Below, in pieces: positions 43,876-52,956 of a DNA stretch of 64,000 nt. Numbering within the stretch: position 1 is the stretch's first letter; every line of letters starts with the position of its first letter. Under the pieces are notes generated by a model. The model was not told the origin of the DNA and searched no databases. It saw only the letters and a list, made by a program, of their open reading frames with translations. The stretch lies in the NCBI RefSeq assembly GCF_026262505.1, contig NC_067205.1, positions 2,170,001 to 2,234,000 of the forward strand, written 5' to 3'. Both the position numbers and the translations under genes were made by a program. Origin of the DNA: Trichomonas vaginalis G3. Lineage: Eukaryota; Parabasalia; Trichomonadida; Trichomonadidae.

Positions 43876-43980
43876 TTAATATATGTAAAAATATATTGTT
43901 TTAAAATGGTATGCCATTTCATATTTCTCATCTAACAAACAAGTTTCCCAACGGTCTTCTCCAACAAACTCAGCGTACAT
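43876..43980 (-). CDS. 34-residue hypothetical protein, element C
   Basis: A short open frame MYAEFVGEDRWETCLLDEKY... ending HFKTIYFYIY, in the usual T-rich context and filling the gap between two genes on the same strand. It ends one base before the start codon of the next gene. Could be a small accessory protein or an old gene remnant. Confidence 0.35.
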   Translation of the reverse strand: MYAEFVGEDRWETCLLDEKYEMAYHFKTIYFYIY

Positions 43981-44026
43981 TTCAAATAAAATAAAAAATG
44001 TCACTTTTTTGAAAAACGTTTTTATT

Positions 44027-44257
44027 TCATGCAATGTTTAACACATCGAAAGGCATGTTCATAAGACGTTCTTCTTCTAACCTCTCTAGTCTGTTTGGAT
44101 AATTGGCACGTGCTGTTTCCAAATCCATTTCGTAGCGAAGACCAGACAATTTGTCATAGACTTTTATGGGTCTTCCCTTCCTATATTTAAACTTCTTCGA
44201 AACTCTCCAACCATATCCTTGTAACTCTGCTTTTATTCTAGCAGACTTTCTATCCAT
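44027..44257 (-). CDS. Small basic protein, element C
   Basis: 76 residues with a strongly basic N-terminal half (RKSARIKAELQGYGWRVSKKFKYRKGRP) and an Arg/Glu-rich helix at the end. Looks whole. Possibly a nucleic-acid-binding core protein; family not recognised. Confidence 0.45.
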   Translation of the reverse strand: MDRKSARIKAELQGYGWRVSKKFKYRKGRPIKVYDKLSGLRYEMDLETARANYPNRLERLEEERLMNMPFDVLNIA

Positions 44258-44300
44258 TCTATATGGGGCATTTTTATAAAAATAAAAAATATTTTTTTTC

Positions 44301-44885
44301 TTACTTTACATAACCACCTGCTGCCATAAGTCTTTGACGCCAACCCATACCAGCTAATGAAGGTTGACTTGGTTTAGTTTGGAAACTAAACTTTGGTTTT
44401 GGTTTATCTTCAGTTTTTGGTTTCTCTTCTTCTATCGGTTTTTCGTCACTTTTCGGTTCCTCTGACTTTACTTCACTTGCAGGAACAGTTGTGTCGTCAA
44501 CATCTTCATAAATATCATATGCCATTTGTTTTTGTTTTCCTTTCAACTTTTTGTGTTTGTTGTAAAGTTTAGAATATTTCGACTCTAAGTCAATGAGATG
44601 TTCTATAATGAACTGTTGGTCAGTGAAGTAAACTTTTCCATCTGTTGTCTCGAAAGCTCCTTCAGACTTCAATATTTTATTTGTGAGAGTCTGTTTCTTT
44701 TTTGAGATACTAGCCGTTCCATTTTTATGAAAAGTGACTTTGTAGTTAGGGTTTGTATTTCCAGACCTGGCACTTTCTATTATTGAATTTTTCTCTTCAT
44801 CTGTAAGTTCTTTGACAGGTTTTGACAATGGTTCTGAACTTTTTGTTTGTGGTGTCAAATCTACCGTTTCAACTTCTTCGGTCAT
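44301..44885 (-). CDS. Hypothetical low-complexity protein, element C
   Basis: 194 residues. A folded-looking part (NYKVTFHKNGTASISKKKQTL; LESKYSKLYNKHKKLKGKQ coiled coil) is followed by a Pro/Lys/Glu-rich tail (SEEPKSDEKPIEEEKPKTED) and a conserved-looking end SLAGMGWRQRLMAAGGYVK. Looks whole. Its place among virion-type genes suggests a minor structural protein. Confidence 0.5.
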   Translation of the reverse strand: MTEEVETVDLTPQTKSSEPLSKPVKELTDEEKNSIIESARSGNTNPNYKVTFHKNGTASISKKKQTLTNKILKSEGAFETTDGKVYFTDQQFIIEHLIDLESKYSKLYNKHKKLKGKQKQMAYDIYEDVDDTTVPASEVKSEEPKSDEKPIEEEKPKTEDKPKPKFSFQTKPSQPSLAGMGWRQRLMAAGGYVK

Positions 44886-44904
44886 TTCATCTCAGTAAAA
44901 AATT

Positions 44905-45057
44905 TTAGTTTGGTTTGTTTTCAACTGGTTGTTTAGGTTTTTTTAAGTCGGTCTAAAACTTCCTGAGGTATAGGAAGAACTTGACAAACACGTGGTGTAA
45001 CTGCTGGAAGTCGACAAATCCATCTTGAACCCATTTGTCTCAATGCTGTATTGTCAT
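44905..45057 (-). pseudogene. Small broken gene, element C
   Basis: A short region between two genes on the same strand, ending in a proline/lysine-rich tail (KKPKQPVENKPN). About one break; not assignable. Confidence 0.3.
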
Positions 45058-45063
45058 TTCATC

Positions 45064-45476
45064 TCAGTAAAAAACTTTACATTCCCACGTTTGAGGCGGT
45101 TGAGGTTGGTTATTGTTTACCCATTGTTGTGCATGGTTATATCCTCTGTTAAAGAATCTTTCACCTTGGTCCATATAGTGTCCTGCTTGGTTATAGTAGT
45201 CATTTGCTTTGTTATAATAGTTTCCTGCTTGTCTTCCTACATTGTCCATCCATCCTTGAACTTTTCCTCTTGTTTCAGGATTTGGAATAAGATTTGTTGC
45301 ATCTCGTGCTAACATCCCAACCTTTCTGTACAGTTTGTATAATAGGTTGTGCTTTCTCTTTCAGTATACCTAATGTACTCAAATCTTCCTTCCAATTCCA
45401 AATGCACCTCTGGCTATTGTTCCCACTGCGGTAAAAATCTAGATGCGACTCCTGCTAATGCGCCAAATAAACCCAT
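45064..45476 (-). pseudogene. Possible pVI-like membrane-active protein, element C
   Basis: Region starting MGLFGALAGVASRFLP, a glycine/alanine-rich hydrophobic N-terminus like those of pVI/PX-type capsid proteins. Then a Tyr/Asn/Gln-rich helix follows (RQAGNYYNKANDYYNQAGHYMDQ). It belongs to the virion module. Broken about twice. Confidence 0.45.
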
Positions 45477-45548
45477 TTCTTATGGGTTAAAAAATGACGA
45501 ATCCAAAACAAGGACCCCTATGTTTCTAAAGCGACAAAGAAAGCACTC

Positions 45549-46452
45549 ATGGTAAAAATCTTTAGTTCAACACCAAATGCTTGGTTTATGGATATCTTGG
45601 AAAACATTCCGAGGTATAGAGAAGATGGACCACCATACTGGTTAATATTTGTCGGTCAAAACACAAGATACTGTGAAGCCATACCATTATGGTCCAAAAT
45701 ATTTTAGATGTGAAAACTGCTTTGACAATATTCGTTGACAAATACCATCCAACAAAACTGACATCTGACTGTGAAAGTTCTTTCAATCAGATGATGTAAA
45801 AAACTATCTGCGTTCAAAAAATGTAAACCAATATTTCATTGTCGACCAAAACCATTCTGCTCTTGGTGTCATTGACGGTTGTATAAAAATGTTAAGAGAC
45901 TTAAACAACCAACAAGGTGGTGAAGCAAATGAAATGTCATATGACGACAAGTATAGACACTTCTCCATGGCAAAGATGAGACAATTTTAAATATTTACAA
46001 TAACCGTAAACAAAAAGGTTTGGGAAACCACTCCCCCGAAGAAATGAAAAAACAACCCTGACTTAGAGAAAGACTATATATTTAATAATTTAGTCAAAAG
46101 AGACAAACAAGAAAGAATGCCGGGCTTCAAACTTCAGAAAGGTGACAAAGTAAAAATAGAAATACCTAAACGCGACCCATATGAAAATACTATTGACTAT
46201 GACAACAATGGGAACCGACAGGTACTCACATTCGTGTTCGTAAAAATAGAAGAAAGTATACAAGAGAATATTATGAAGTTTTTAGGCAAAACATGGCAAA
46301 ATGTACACACTGCAAGCAGAAGATAAAACTACTATTGTCAGACCTCGTTTCAAACTTGTCAAAGTTCAAGGTGGTATACTTTCAAAGACAGTTCCTAACA
46401 AATATAAGACAACTCCTGACGAATATGCTAAAGAAGTTGAAAATGACGACTA
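45549..46452 (+). pseudogene. Integrase (RVE type), element C
   Basis: The region contains NAWFMDILENIPRY (first Asp in the D-I/L context of Polinton integrases), a beta segment YWLIFVGQNTRYCEAIPLW, a later HSALGVIDGCIKMLRDL, which corresponds to the last part of the core, and a C-terminal SH3-like/chromo-like basic domain (PGFKLQKGDKVKIEIPKRDP). Same family as the element B integrase but strongly diverged. Broken at about five places. Confidence 0.72.
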
Positions 46453-46458
46453 AGCAAT

Positions 46459-47837
46459 TCTATAACCATGCGTAAACGGTCATGTAAGGTGGCATGTAGT
46501 CTTTACTTTGTCCCGTTGTTTGCGTATATCCTGAAACGCGATGTGTATGGTTTCTCTCCCTCAGTGTTACTACTCCAGTAACAATTTATAGCAAACTTAA
46601 CGTTGTCTTTAACATCATATCCTTTACCTTTTGTCATTGCTGACCAATCCCAATATCTATGCTTATGCCAACCTGCTTGAGATGTACTTAAATCTATGTA
46701 GTGACTGTGTGCAGGTAAATTTTCACCTGAAATCGTTTTACTTCCACCTGTTTCCTTTGAAGAGTTTGCACAATACAAAAACCTGTCGACTATTTGAGTC
46801 CAAGTTCCAAAACCAAGTACTACTTCTGGTCTGGTAGAGTTCATTGACGTATAAATAGAGCCTATAGGATATAATGTTTGAAGCATTTCTGTCTTTAATG
46901 TTTGAAGCTCTGTTTTGTCTGCTTTCTTGTCTAACATTGCGGGTAGTTCATATGCTTCAAAGTTTCTGGCATGATCTTCGATATTCCTGCAACTGTTATC
47001 TAAATTGTTAAGAGTATCTTTTACGCTTGTACTTGGATTTTCTAATGGTGCATTTGAACCAAGGGTATAGTTCAATATTATGTCGTCTGCTGTAAAAGTT
47101 GTAAAACTTGTATGTGTATGGTTCTTGTCTGCTTTCTTCTCTAACTCATCGTTAACAAAAGTTTTATCTGCTTTAAGGTCTAAACATCCTGAAACCCATC
47201 CTGTATCAGCTTTAGTTTTTAAAATCTTCGATGTCCATTCATGATACCATTCAGCCCTTTCTTTAATTTCATTATCTTTTTCATCCACATATTCCTTATC
47301 CGCCTTCTTCACTAACACACTAGCCATAAGTCCCTTATCTACCTTATTTTCAAGGCTAACGTTTAAGTCTGTTATTTCAGATATAGAATGTATATGAGTC
47401 TTTTTAGAATATTCGTTTTCAGCTCTTGTCACTTCACTTGACATTTTATTGTCAACATATGTTTTGTCTGCTAGTTCAGGATGAGTATGTTCTTTTGTTG
47501 CATAAGCATTGTTAGCTCTTTCTTCTTCTTTTGCTATTGCATCGTCTACATATTCTTTGTCAGCTTTGTTGTCAACATCTGCTTTCAAAAGAAGTTCATT
47601 TATAGGTTTCTCGTTTAAAGTTCCTTTTGTTGGATTTATACAGACAGTATGGTTCTTATTGTCTTGAAACAGAAACTCATCTGTCATTGGGTTTAATGTC
47701 AGTTTTAAGTTTCCTTCTTTCAATGACTCAGATATCTTAGAATAGTTTGAAAAGTTTGTTGTGTTCTTATTTAGAGCTTGCATAATGAGTTGTCGGTTGT
47801 GTTGTATTTCTCTTATGGAAGCAATATCTTTCGACAT
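46459..47837 (-). pseudogene. Fibre protein with tail-collar-like knob, element C
   Basis: Region of about 455 residues. The stalk has many KADKEYVDDAI and THPELADKTYVDNK-type repeats. The end has YPIGSIYTSMNSTRPEVVLG, GTWTQIVDRFLYC, HSHYIDL and a terminal YMPPYMTVYAWL, the tail-collar/gp10/short-tail-fibre knob signature. Part of the stalk (about 47125-47300) is near-identical in DNA to the fibre gene of element B (about 19120-19330). It lacks B's propeller-like middle. Probable receptor-binding protein. About one break. Confidence 0.7.
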
Positions 47838-47857
47838 TTTTATTCTAGATAAAATAT

Positions 47858-48659
47858 GCTTTCAATAGAAAAAAAAATTCAAGAGTTGCTACAACTAAAC
47901 CATTAGATGAACTTTTTACTAATGTCGGTCAAAAGTTTGAGACAGAGACCGTAAAGCATGAAGGCTATCGTTTTGACTACCCATTAAGATGGCTAAGAGA
48001 CCCATCTGTCACAAAAGCTATTGGCTTTCGTAGAATGAAGTTCATTTCAGAAGCCATACATGGTTTCCCATTTACGGTCGGTTTTGAAGTTCGATACTAT
48101 AACAAAGAAAAACGTATGTATGAGAAATTTGAAACAGGGAAAACTTTTACAAGTTAGTTTGCTTGTAAACTTAGAAACAACTCTTCAAGCTTTTCAAGAA
48201 AAAATAAACGATATCTATATCGAATATGCAAACCAGTATAACATTGACGAGGGAGAATACCATCTCGATATTATTTATGACAGGAAAAATGCAACTGTTA
48301 AAATCAATAAAATAGAAGACCTTGGAGAAAACGTTTATATTTCTACAAAATATAACAACTTGGCATGGTATAGATTTATGAGGATGTTAAATCAGCCTGC
48401 AGCATATCCAGTACACCCAGACTTTTATGAAGTCGAAAACCCTAATGGAACATATGAAAATGTTTTCGACCAAGATGCTATTATTGTTCATGCTTCATTT
48501 TCTGGCGCCCAAAACTCTTTCTTATGCTTGGCAAATGACTTTTACGAAAAACCTACAAAGTTATACGAACCACCAAGTGGAAGTATTTCAGACTTTCAAG
48601 TATGGTTTACTACAGATGGAAGAAAAAGAATAATTCCATTATACATGCGTTTTACTTAG
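47858..48659 (+). pseudogene. Virion-module protein, paralogue 2, element C
   Basis: Homologue of 43015-43875: shared phrases include NVFDQDAIIVHASFSGAQNSFLCLANDFY and EPPSGSISDFQVWFTTDG. The pair lies on opposite strands on either side of the integrase-fibre segment. Unknown beta-rich protein, possibly capsid-associated. Broken about three times in the N-terminal half. Confidence 0.55.
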
Positions 48660-48707
48660 AACTTAGTTTCATATACAACTACTATCGAACGGTAAAAATA
48701 TAATTTT

Positions 48708-48949
48708 TTAATACGGTTGAGGTGTTGGATTTGGTTGCCAACTAGACTGTGGTGCAGGTTCAGGCTGTTGTATAACAGGAGCTTGTTCTTCTGGTTCAGG
48801 TCTTTAGGTATAATACCAACGAACTGACCTACTCTTTTACCAATATTTTTGACTCCGTTCCAAATTCCTCTTCCTACGGTTTTTATTCCATTCCATATAC
48901 CTCTTCCAACATTTCGAAAGAAGTTTCCAATACTACTGAAGAAACCCAT
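48708..48949 (-). pseudogene. pVI/PX-like membrane-active capsid protein, element C
   Basis: Starts MGFFSSIGNFFRNVGRGIWN and has three near repeats of (R)GIWNG(I/V)K, giving a basic amphipathic helix, then a proline/glutamine-rich tail. Resembles the small peptides of element B at 26023 and 26299 and adenovirus pVI-like proteins in character. About one break. Confidence 0.55.
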
Positions 48950-48966
48950 TTACTACGTGTAAAAAT

Positions 48967-49329
48967 CTAATGTCCGCCTAGTCTCTTACGTTTCCTGTTG
49001 AGTTCCATAGCATTCTTTAACTGGAGCTCATACATTCTGTTTCTCCTCTGGTAGAAAACATATTCTGGGTCAACTCCTGTGTTCGCGTCATCTGCATAAA
49101 GTTGTTTATATCCCACTTCAGGGTTTGTATAAAACTCTTTCCATCTCATATTTGCATACCATGGTGGCAAACCTAACGCAGCGTCATTTGACATGGCAGT
49201 TTGCATTTGTACATCTGTTGGCACTTGACCATAGTTTGCCATTGCAGTTTGTATTCTAACTTCATTTGGAATATTCTCTGGGTTTGGTTGTCCAGGTTGC
49301 TGTGCATTCGCTAAGTTCTGTGCGTCCAT
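48967..49329 (-). CDS. Hypothetical virion-module protein, element C
   Basis: 120 residues. The N-terminus repeats (VRIQTAMANYGQVPTDVQMQTAMSND), and the C-terminus is a basic helix (RRNRMYELQLKNAMELNRKRKRLGGH). Start context TTTTTATCTAATATTAAATG. Looks whole. Function unknown. Confidence 0.5.
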   Translation of the reverse strand: MDAQNLANAQQPGQPNPENIPNEVRIQTAMANYGQVPTDVQMQTAMSNDAALGLPPWYANMRWKEFYTNPEVGYKQLYADDANTGVDPEYVFYQRRNRMYELQLKNAMELNRKRKRLGGH

Positions 49330-49352
49330 TTAATATTAGATAAAAATATCTC

Positions 49353-49484
49353 TTACGAGTACATATACTGAACATTTGCAGGCATTGGTTCATCTTCATA
49401 TTCTCTGTACTTTTCTGCCACGTCAAATAAATAAATGACACAATGGAAAAAACCTAAAACTAACAATCCGATTTCAAACCACAT
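49353..49484 (-). CDS. 43-residue single-pass membrane protein, element C
   Basis: MWFEIGLLVLGFFHCVIYLF is one hydrophobic helix at the N-terminus, followed by an acidic tail (DVAEKYREYEDEPMPANVQ). It starts after TTTTATTAGTAAGTAAATG, the same context as its neighbours, and overlaps the end of the methylase gene by 25 bases. The size and shape resemble small viral membrane proteins. Too short for most gene finders. Confidence 0.5.
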   Translation of the reverse strand: MWFEIGLLVLGFFHCVIYLFDVAEKYREYEDEPMPANVQYMYS

Positions 49485-50287
49485 TTACTTACTAATAAAA
49501 TTTCTTTATTGTGACACTTTCTCCAGTTTATAGGACCTCTCTCATATTCTATCTTGTCATATATAAACTCATAGTCATGTATGTCCTCTAACCATCTCAT
49601 GACACTTTCTAAACCACTTTTATCGGATGTAAAGTAAAAGCATGGATGGTTATGTATAACGTCTAAAGTTTCTAAAGAGTCTCTCAAAGTCCAGTCTACT
49701 TAGTATTGAAAATCCCATGTGTTATAGAACGGCGGGTCCACTATAAAGAAAACATTTTCCTTGTCTTTATATTTTTCATACAACTCTGTCCAATGACATC
49801 TCACAAACTCTATACCCTCAATATATTTTTCTATGTCCTCTTTGAAAACATTTGTATAGTTAAGATATAAAACTTTTGACATAAGTGTTTCAATGTCATG
49901 AACTCTTATAGAACCACTATATAATAGTCTAGCAGATATACTATCCCAGTCTATATATTCTGCTTTTTTCAAAACCTCTCTCACAATATTTTTCTTATCT
50001 AATGGTATACGTTCCATCTTACCTATAGGTATCTTTTCTTTTAACTCTTTCAATATATTGTTTGTGTCTGGAATATGTTTGAGACGGTTCATATAGTTGT
50101 CGAAGTCATTGCATATAATCTTTGAGTCAGGAAATACGGTATGACATAAATGGGATATATAGAAACTTCCACCGAACAAATCTACAAATGTTAGACCATT
50201 CGGTAGTTTCTTAAGTTCTCTCAATATAATATCTTTACATCTACTCTTATTTCCAAAGAACGGTAACGGTGGTTTTGTAAAATTCAT
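49460..50287 (-). pseudogene. D12-class (Dam-like) N6-adenine DNA methylase, element C
   Basis: Nearly identical to the element A gene at 4148-4909. PFFGNKSRCKD and FVDLFGGSF form the AdoMet site, and VDPPFYNT is the catalytic DPPF motif. It lies at the right end of element C, reading inward, opposite in orientation to the capsid operon at the left end. Predicted to methylate adenine, plausibly in GATC, a site at the centre of all the palindromes in this element. About one break. Confidence 0.78.
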
Positions 50288-50334
50288 TTATATATAATAA
50301 TAAAAATGTTTTTACCCGAAAAGTGACGGAAAAG
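50253..50334. repeat. 82-bp direct duplication flanking an insert, copy 1
   Basis: Covers the start of the methylase gene and its upstream T-box. The same 82 bp recur at 51954-52035. The 1619-bp insert between them is absent from the corresponding place in element A. Confidence 0.85.
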
Positions 50335-50630
50335 GAAAAAACCAGAATTTTCGAAAAAGTGACACCAACTATTAAAGTTATTTTATTACTAGATTTATTT
50401 ACAAATTATAAGATAATATCATTAACCGAATATATTTTTAATATAAATAAAAAACTTTTTTTTATACAAAAAATTACAATCAATCGATAAATATTATAAA
50501 ACATTTATTCCAAAAAGATTAAGTAATAGGTGGGATCCTGCATATAATATAATTTTATGTCATAGAGTTTACAAATTTTAGATGGACCACAGTGAGAATG
50601 TGAGTGGTTAATTTAAAGGTGGTCTGATAA

Positions 50631-51262
50631 AGATATCGAAGCTTACTCAACACAGCATGAAGCAGTTTCTAATACACAATCTTACTAGTGGTGTTTCGGT
50701 CGCCAGCGCTCTCATAGGGGTGCTGATTTCAAAAACCACTACTTCAAATTATTCAACAATACTCAATGCAGCATGAAGCAGCTACTACTGCTGTATCTTA
50801 CTGGTAGTGTTTTGGTCGTTGGCTCTTGCACAGTCTCTCAGATTTTCAAAATTTTTTTTCAACACTATCTTGTTTCGCTCTCAGAAAGCTATCCTACAAA
50901 GACATCGAAGCTTACTCAACACAGCATGAAGCAGTTTCTAATACACAATCTTACTAGTGGTGTTTCGGTCGCCAGCGCTCTCATAGGGGTGCTGATTTCA
51001 AAAACCACTACTTCAAATTATTCAACAATACTCAATGCAGCATGAAGCAGCTACTACTGCTGTATCTTACTGGTAGTGTTTTGGTCGTTGGCTCTTGCAC
51101 AGTCTCTCAGATTTTCAAAATTTTTTTTCAACACTATCTTGTTTCGCTCTCAGAAAGCTATCCTACAAAGACATCGAAGCTTACTCAAACAGCATGAAGC
51201 AGTTTCTAATACACAATCTTACTAGTGGTGTTTCGGTCGCCAGCGCTCTCATAGGGGTGCAC
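50631..51262. repeat. 269-bp tandem repeat, about 2.4 copies
   Basis: Units begin with CGAAGCTTACTCAACACAGC at 50637, 50906 and 51175, an exact 269-bp period. Each unit consists of two diverged half-units, both starting CAGCATGAAGCAG, so it is a higher-order repeat. Short open frames (MKQFLIHNLTSGVSVASALI) do not look like a real gene. Confidence 0.85.
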
Positions 51263-51362
51263 CGAAATTCAATTGTTAATGATATCAATTCACAAATTGG
51301 AATCGAAGATCAGTATGAAATTTAAAATATAAATAAATTTTAATTATATTATTTTTAATTTT

Positions 51363-51885
51363 TTTAAATAAATATACATATATAAATATATACATATATA
51401 AATATACATATATAAATATACATATATAATATACATATATAAATATACATATATAAATATACATATATAAATATACATATATAAATATACATATATAAAT
51501 ATACATATATAATATACATATATAAATATACATATATAAATATACATATATAAATATACATATATAAATATATACATATATAAATATACATATATAAATA
51601 TACATATATAAATATACATATATAAATATACATATATAAATATACATATATAAATATACATATATAAATATACATATATAAATATACATATATAAATATA
51701 CATATATAAATATACATATATAAATATACATATATAAATATACATATATAAATATACATATATAAATATACATATATAAATATATTTATATATATAAATA
51801 TATTTATATATATAAATATATTTATATATATAAATATATTTATATATATAAATATATTTATATATATAAATATATAAATAACAAA
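51363..51885. repeat. AT-rich 14-bp minisatellite
   Basis: About 30 units of ATATACATATATAA, followed from about 51780 by a different unit (AAATATATTTATATATAT, 18 bp, about five copies). Open frames of YIYICIF type across it are artefacts of the repeat. Confidence 0.92.
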
Positions 51886-51953
51886 ATACAATCAAAAAAT
51901 AGTGTTTGGAAATTTAAGGTTAAGTGTCACTTTTTCGTAAATTCTACCACACT

Positions 51954-52035
51954 CCAAAGAACGGTAACGGTGGTTTTGTAAAATTCATTTATATATAATA
52001 ATAAAAATGTTTTTACCCGAAAAGTGACGGAAAAG
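51954..52035. repeat. 82-bp direct duplication flanking an insert, copy 2
   Basis: Second copy of 50253-50334. From here the sequence resumes the right end of element C as seen in element A (GTGACAAACATGAAAACATA). Confidence 0.85.
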
Positions 52036-52147
52036 TGACAAACATGAAAACATATATAATTTGTGAAAAGCGACACATTATATAATGTTTTCGACCCAGA
52101 AGACTAACAATTTTCCGAATAAAAACTTCATTTATACTAAACATCTT

Positions 52148-52193
52148 CAGGGCTAGAAGGGGCGCAGCCCCTGGAAGCCCCTCATACCTGACT
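52148..52193 (-). repeat. Right terminal inverted repeat of element C with hairpin
   Basis: AGGGCTAGAA, stem GGGGC-GCA-GCCCC, then TGGAAGCCCCTCATACCTGA ending in CT. Followed directly by the AAACC target duplication (52194-52198). Confidence 0.88.
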
Positions 52194-52303
52194 AAACCGT
52201 AAGAATCATACATTTTTTACTTCATATGTTAAAAAAAATGATACAAAATCGCTCGATATTGTATGAATTCTTACGTTTACAAAAAAAGTCACAAAACCCA
52301 TCA
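52194..52303 (-). repeat. Right terminal inverted repeat of element B, middle piece
   Basis: AAACCGTAAGAATCATACAT onward is the reverse complement of the left repeat of element B (7109-7216). It resumes after element C and is cut again at 52303 by the MITE. CATCA (52299-52303) is the MITE target duplication. Confidence 0.9.
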
Positions 52304-52956
52304 TTGTAATAAACAGAAATTCATCAAAAGTGACAGCTCTCAATTTTTTGACATTTGTAAATTCTAAATTGAATGAGAAAAATGAAATAATACTAAGCAT
52401 AATACAATATTCTAGATTTAATTATAATTAGGAAAAAGTTAGTTTTGAGAGTACTTTTCATAGGCATATAGAATGAAATCTTCTGAAAAATAATATCACA
52501 TAAACTCATATTATTTTCTAATATATAACTATTTTATATAAAAATCAAATTCAATGATCTGAAAAGCGAAGGATAAACCTCAAAATTTACGAATATAATG
52601 AGTGGGAATAGGCGTAAAGCAAAAATTGATATTTCATATGGTTTTATGATAGATAAGCATTATATTCCCACTCATTATATTCGTAAATTTTGAGGTTTAT
52701 CCTTCGCTTTTCAGATCATTGAATTTGATTTTTATATAAAATAGTTATATATTAGAAAATAATATGAGTTTATGTGATATTATTTTTCAGAAGATTTTGT
52801 GTTCTTCTTCAAAATTTTACTTTTTTATTAAAAAGAATCTTTACAAAATATACATTTACTTTAATTAATATTTAAAAACGTGCTCTATCAAAAGTTCCAA
52901 AAATTCAATATTTTAGCTTTTCTGAGGTGTCACTTTTGATGAATTTCTGTTTACAA
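52304..52956. mobile_element. 653-bp hairpin MITE inside element B's terminal repeat
   Basis: Terminal inverted repeats TTGTAA(TA)AACAGAAATTCATC followed by AAAAGTGACA, with CATCA duplicated on both sides (52299-52303 and 52957-52961). It carries no gene. The interior is a perfect inverted repeat, 52476-52609 with 52664-52797 (134 bp arms, 54-bp loop). Non-autonomous DNA transposon of unknown superfamily; the 5-bp duplication does not decide it. Confidence 0.82.

Larger units (their letters stand above)
50335..51953. mobile_element. Satellite-bearing insert with short terminal inverted repeats
   Basis: Insert in element C with imperfect inverted ends (AGAATTTTCGAAAAAGTGAC near 50345 and GTCACTTTTTCGTAAATTCT near 51926). 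Contents: AT-rich spacer, a 269-bp tandem repeat (50631-51262) and a 14-bp minisatellite (51363-51885). No transposase is visible. The AAAAGTGACAC part of the ends is shared with two MITEs in the window. Confidence 0.65.
27382..52193 (+). mobile_element. Element C: 24.8-kb virus-like element nested in element B
   Basis: A complete-length Maverick/polinton-like element. The ends are AGGTCAGGTATG...CATACCTGACT (AG...CT type), terminal inverted repeats are about 45 bp with a hairpin, and the 5-bp duplication AAACC lies at 27377-27381 and 52194-52198. Genes: capsid module, penton-like, SF3 helicase, SSB-like, packaging ATPase, possible initiator, integrase, fibre, pVI-like peptides and D12 methylase. 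No DNA polymerase is seen. It is inserted into the right terminal repeat of element B. About 95% or more similar by eye to A and D over shared parts. Many genes are broken (perhaps 20 breaks), others look whole. Young. Confidence 0.9.

Noticed and set aside
50773-51325. MKQFLIHNLTSGVSVASALIG-type proteins in the 269-bp repeat
   Set aside because: Short frames repeated with the satellite unit, no start context, interrupted in the diverged half-unit.
51285-51895. Long open frames encoding YIYICIF-type hydrophobic proteins
   Set aside because: They are produced by the ATATACATATATAA minisatellite, which lacks stops in several frames; no gene-like composition or start context.
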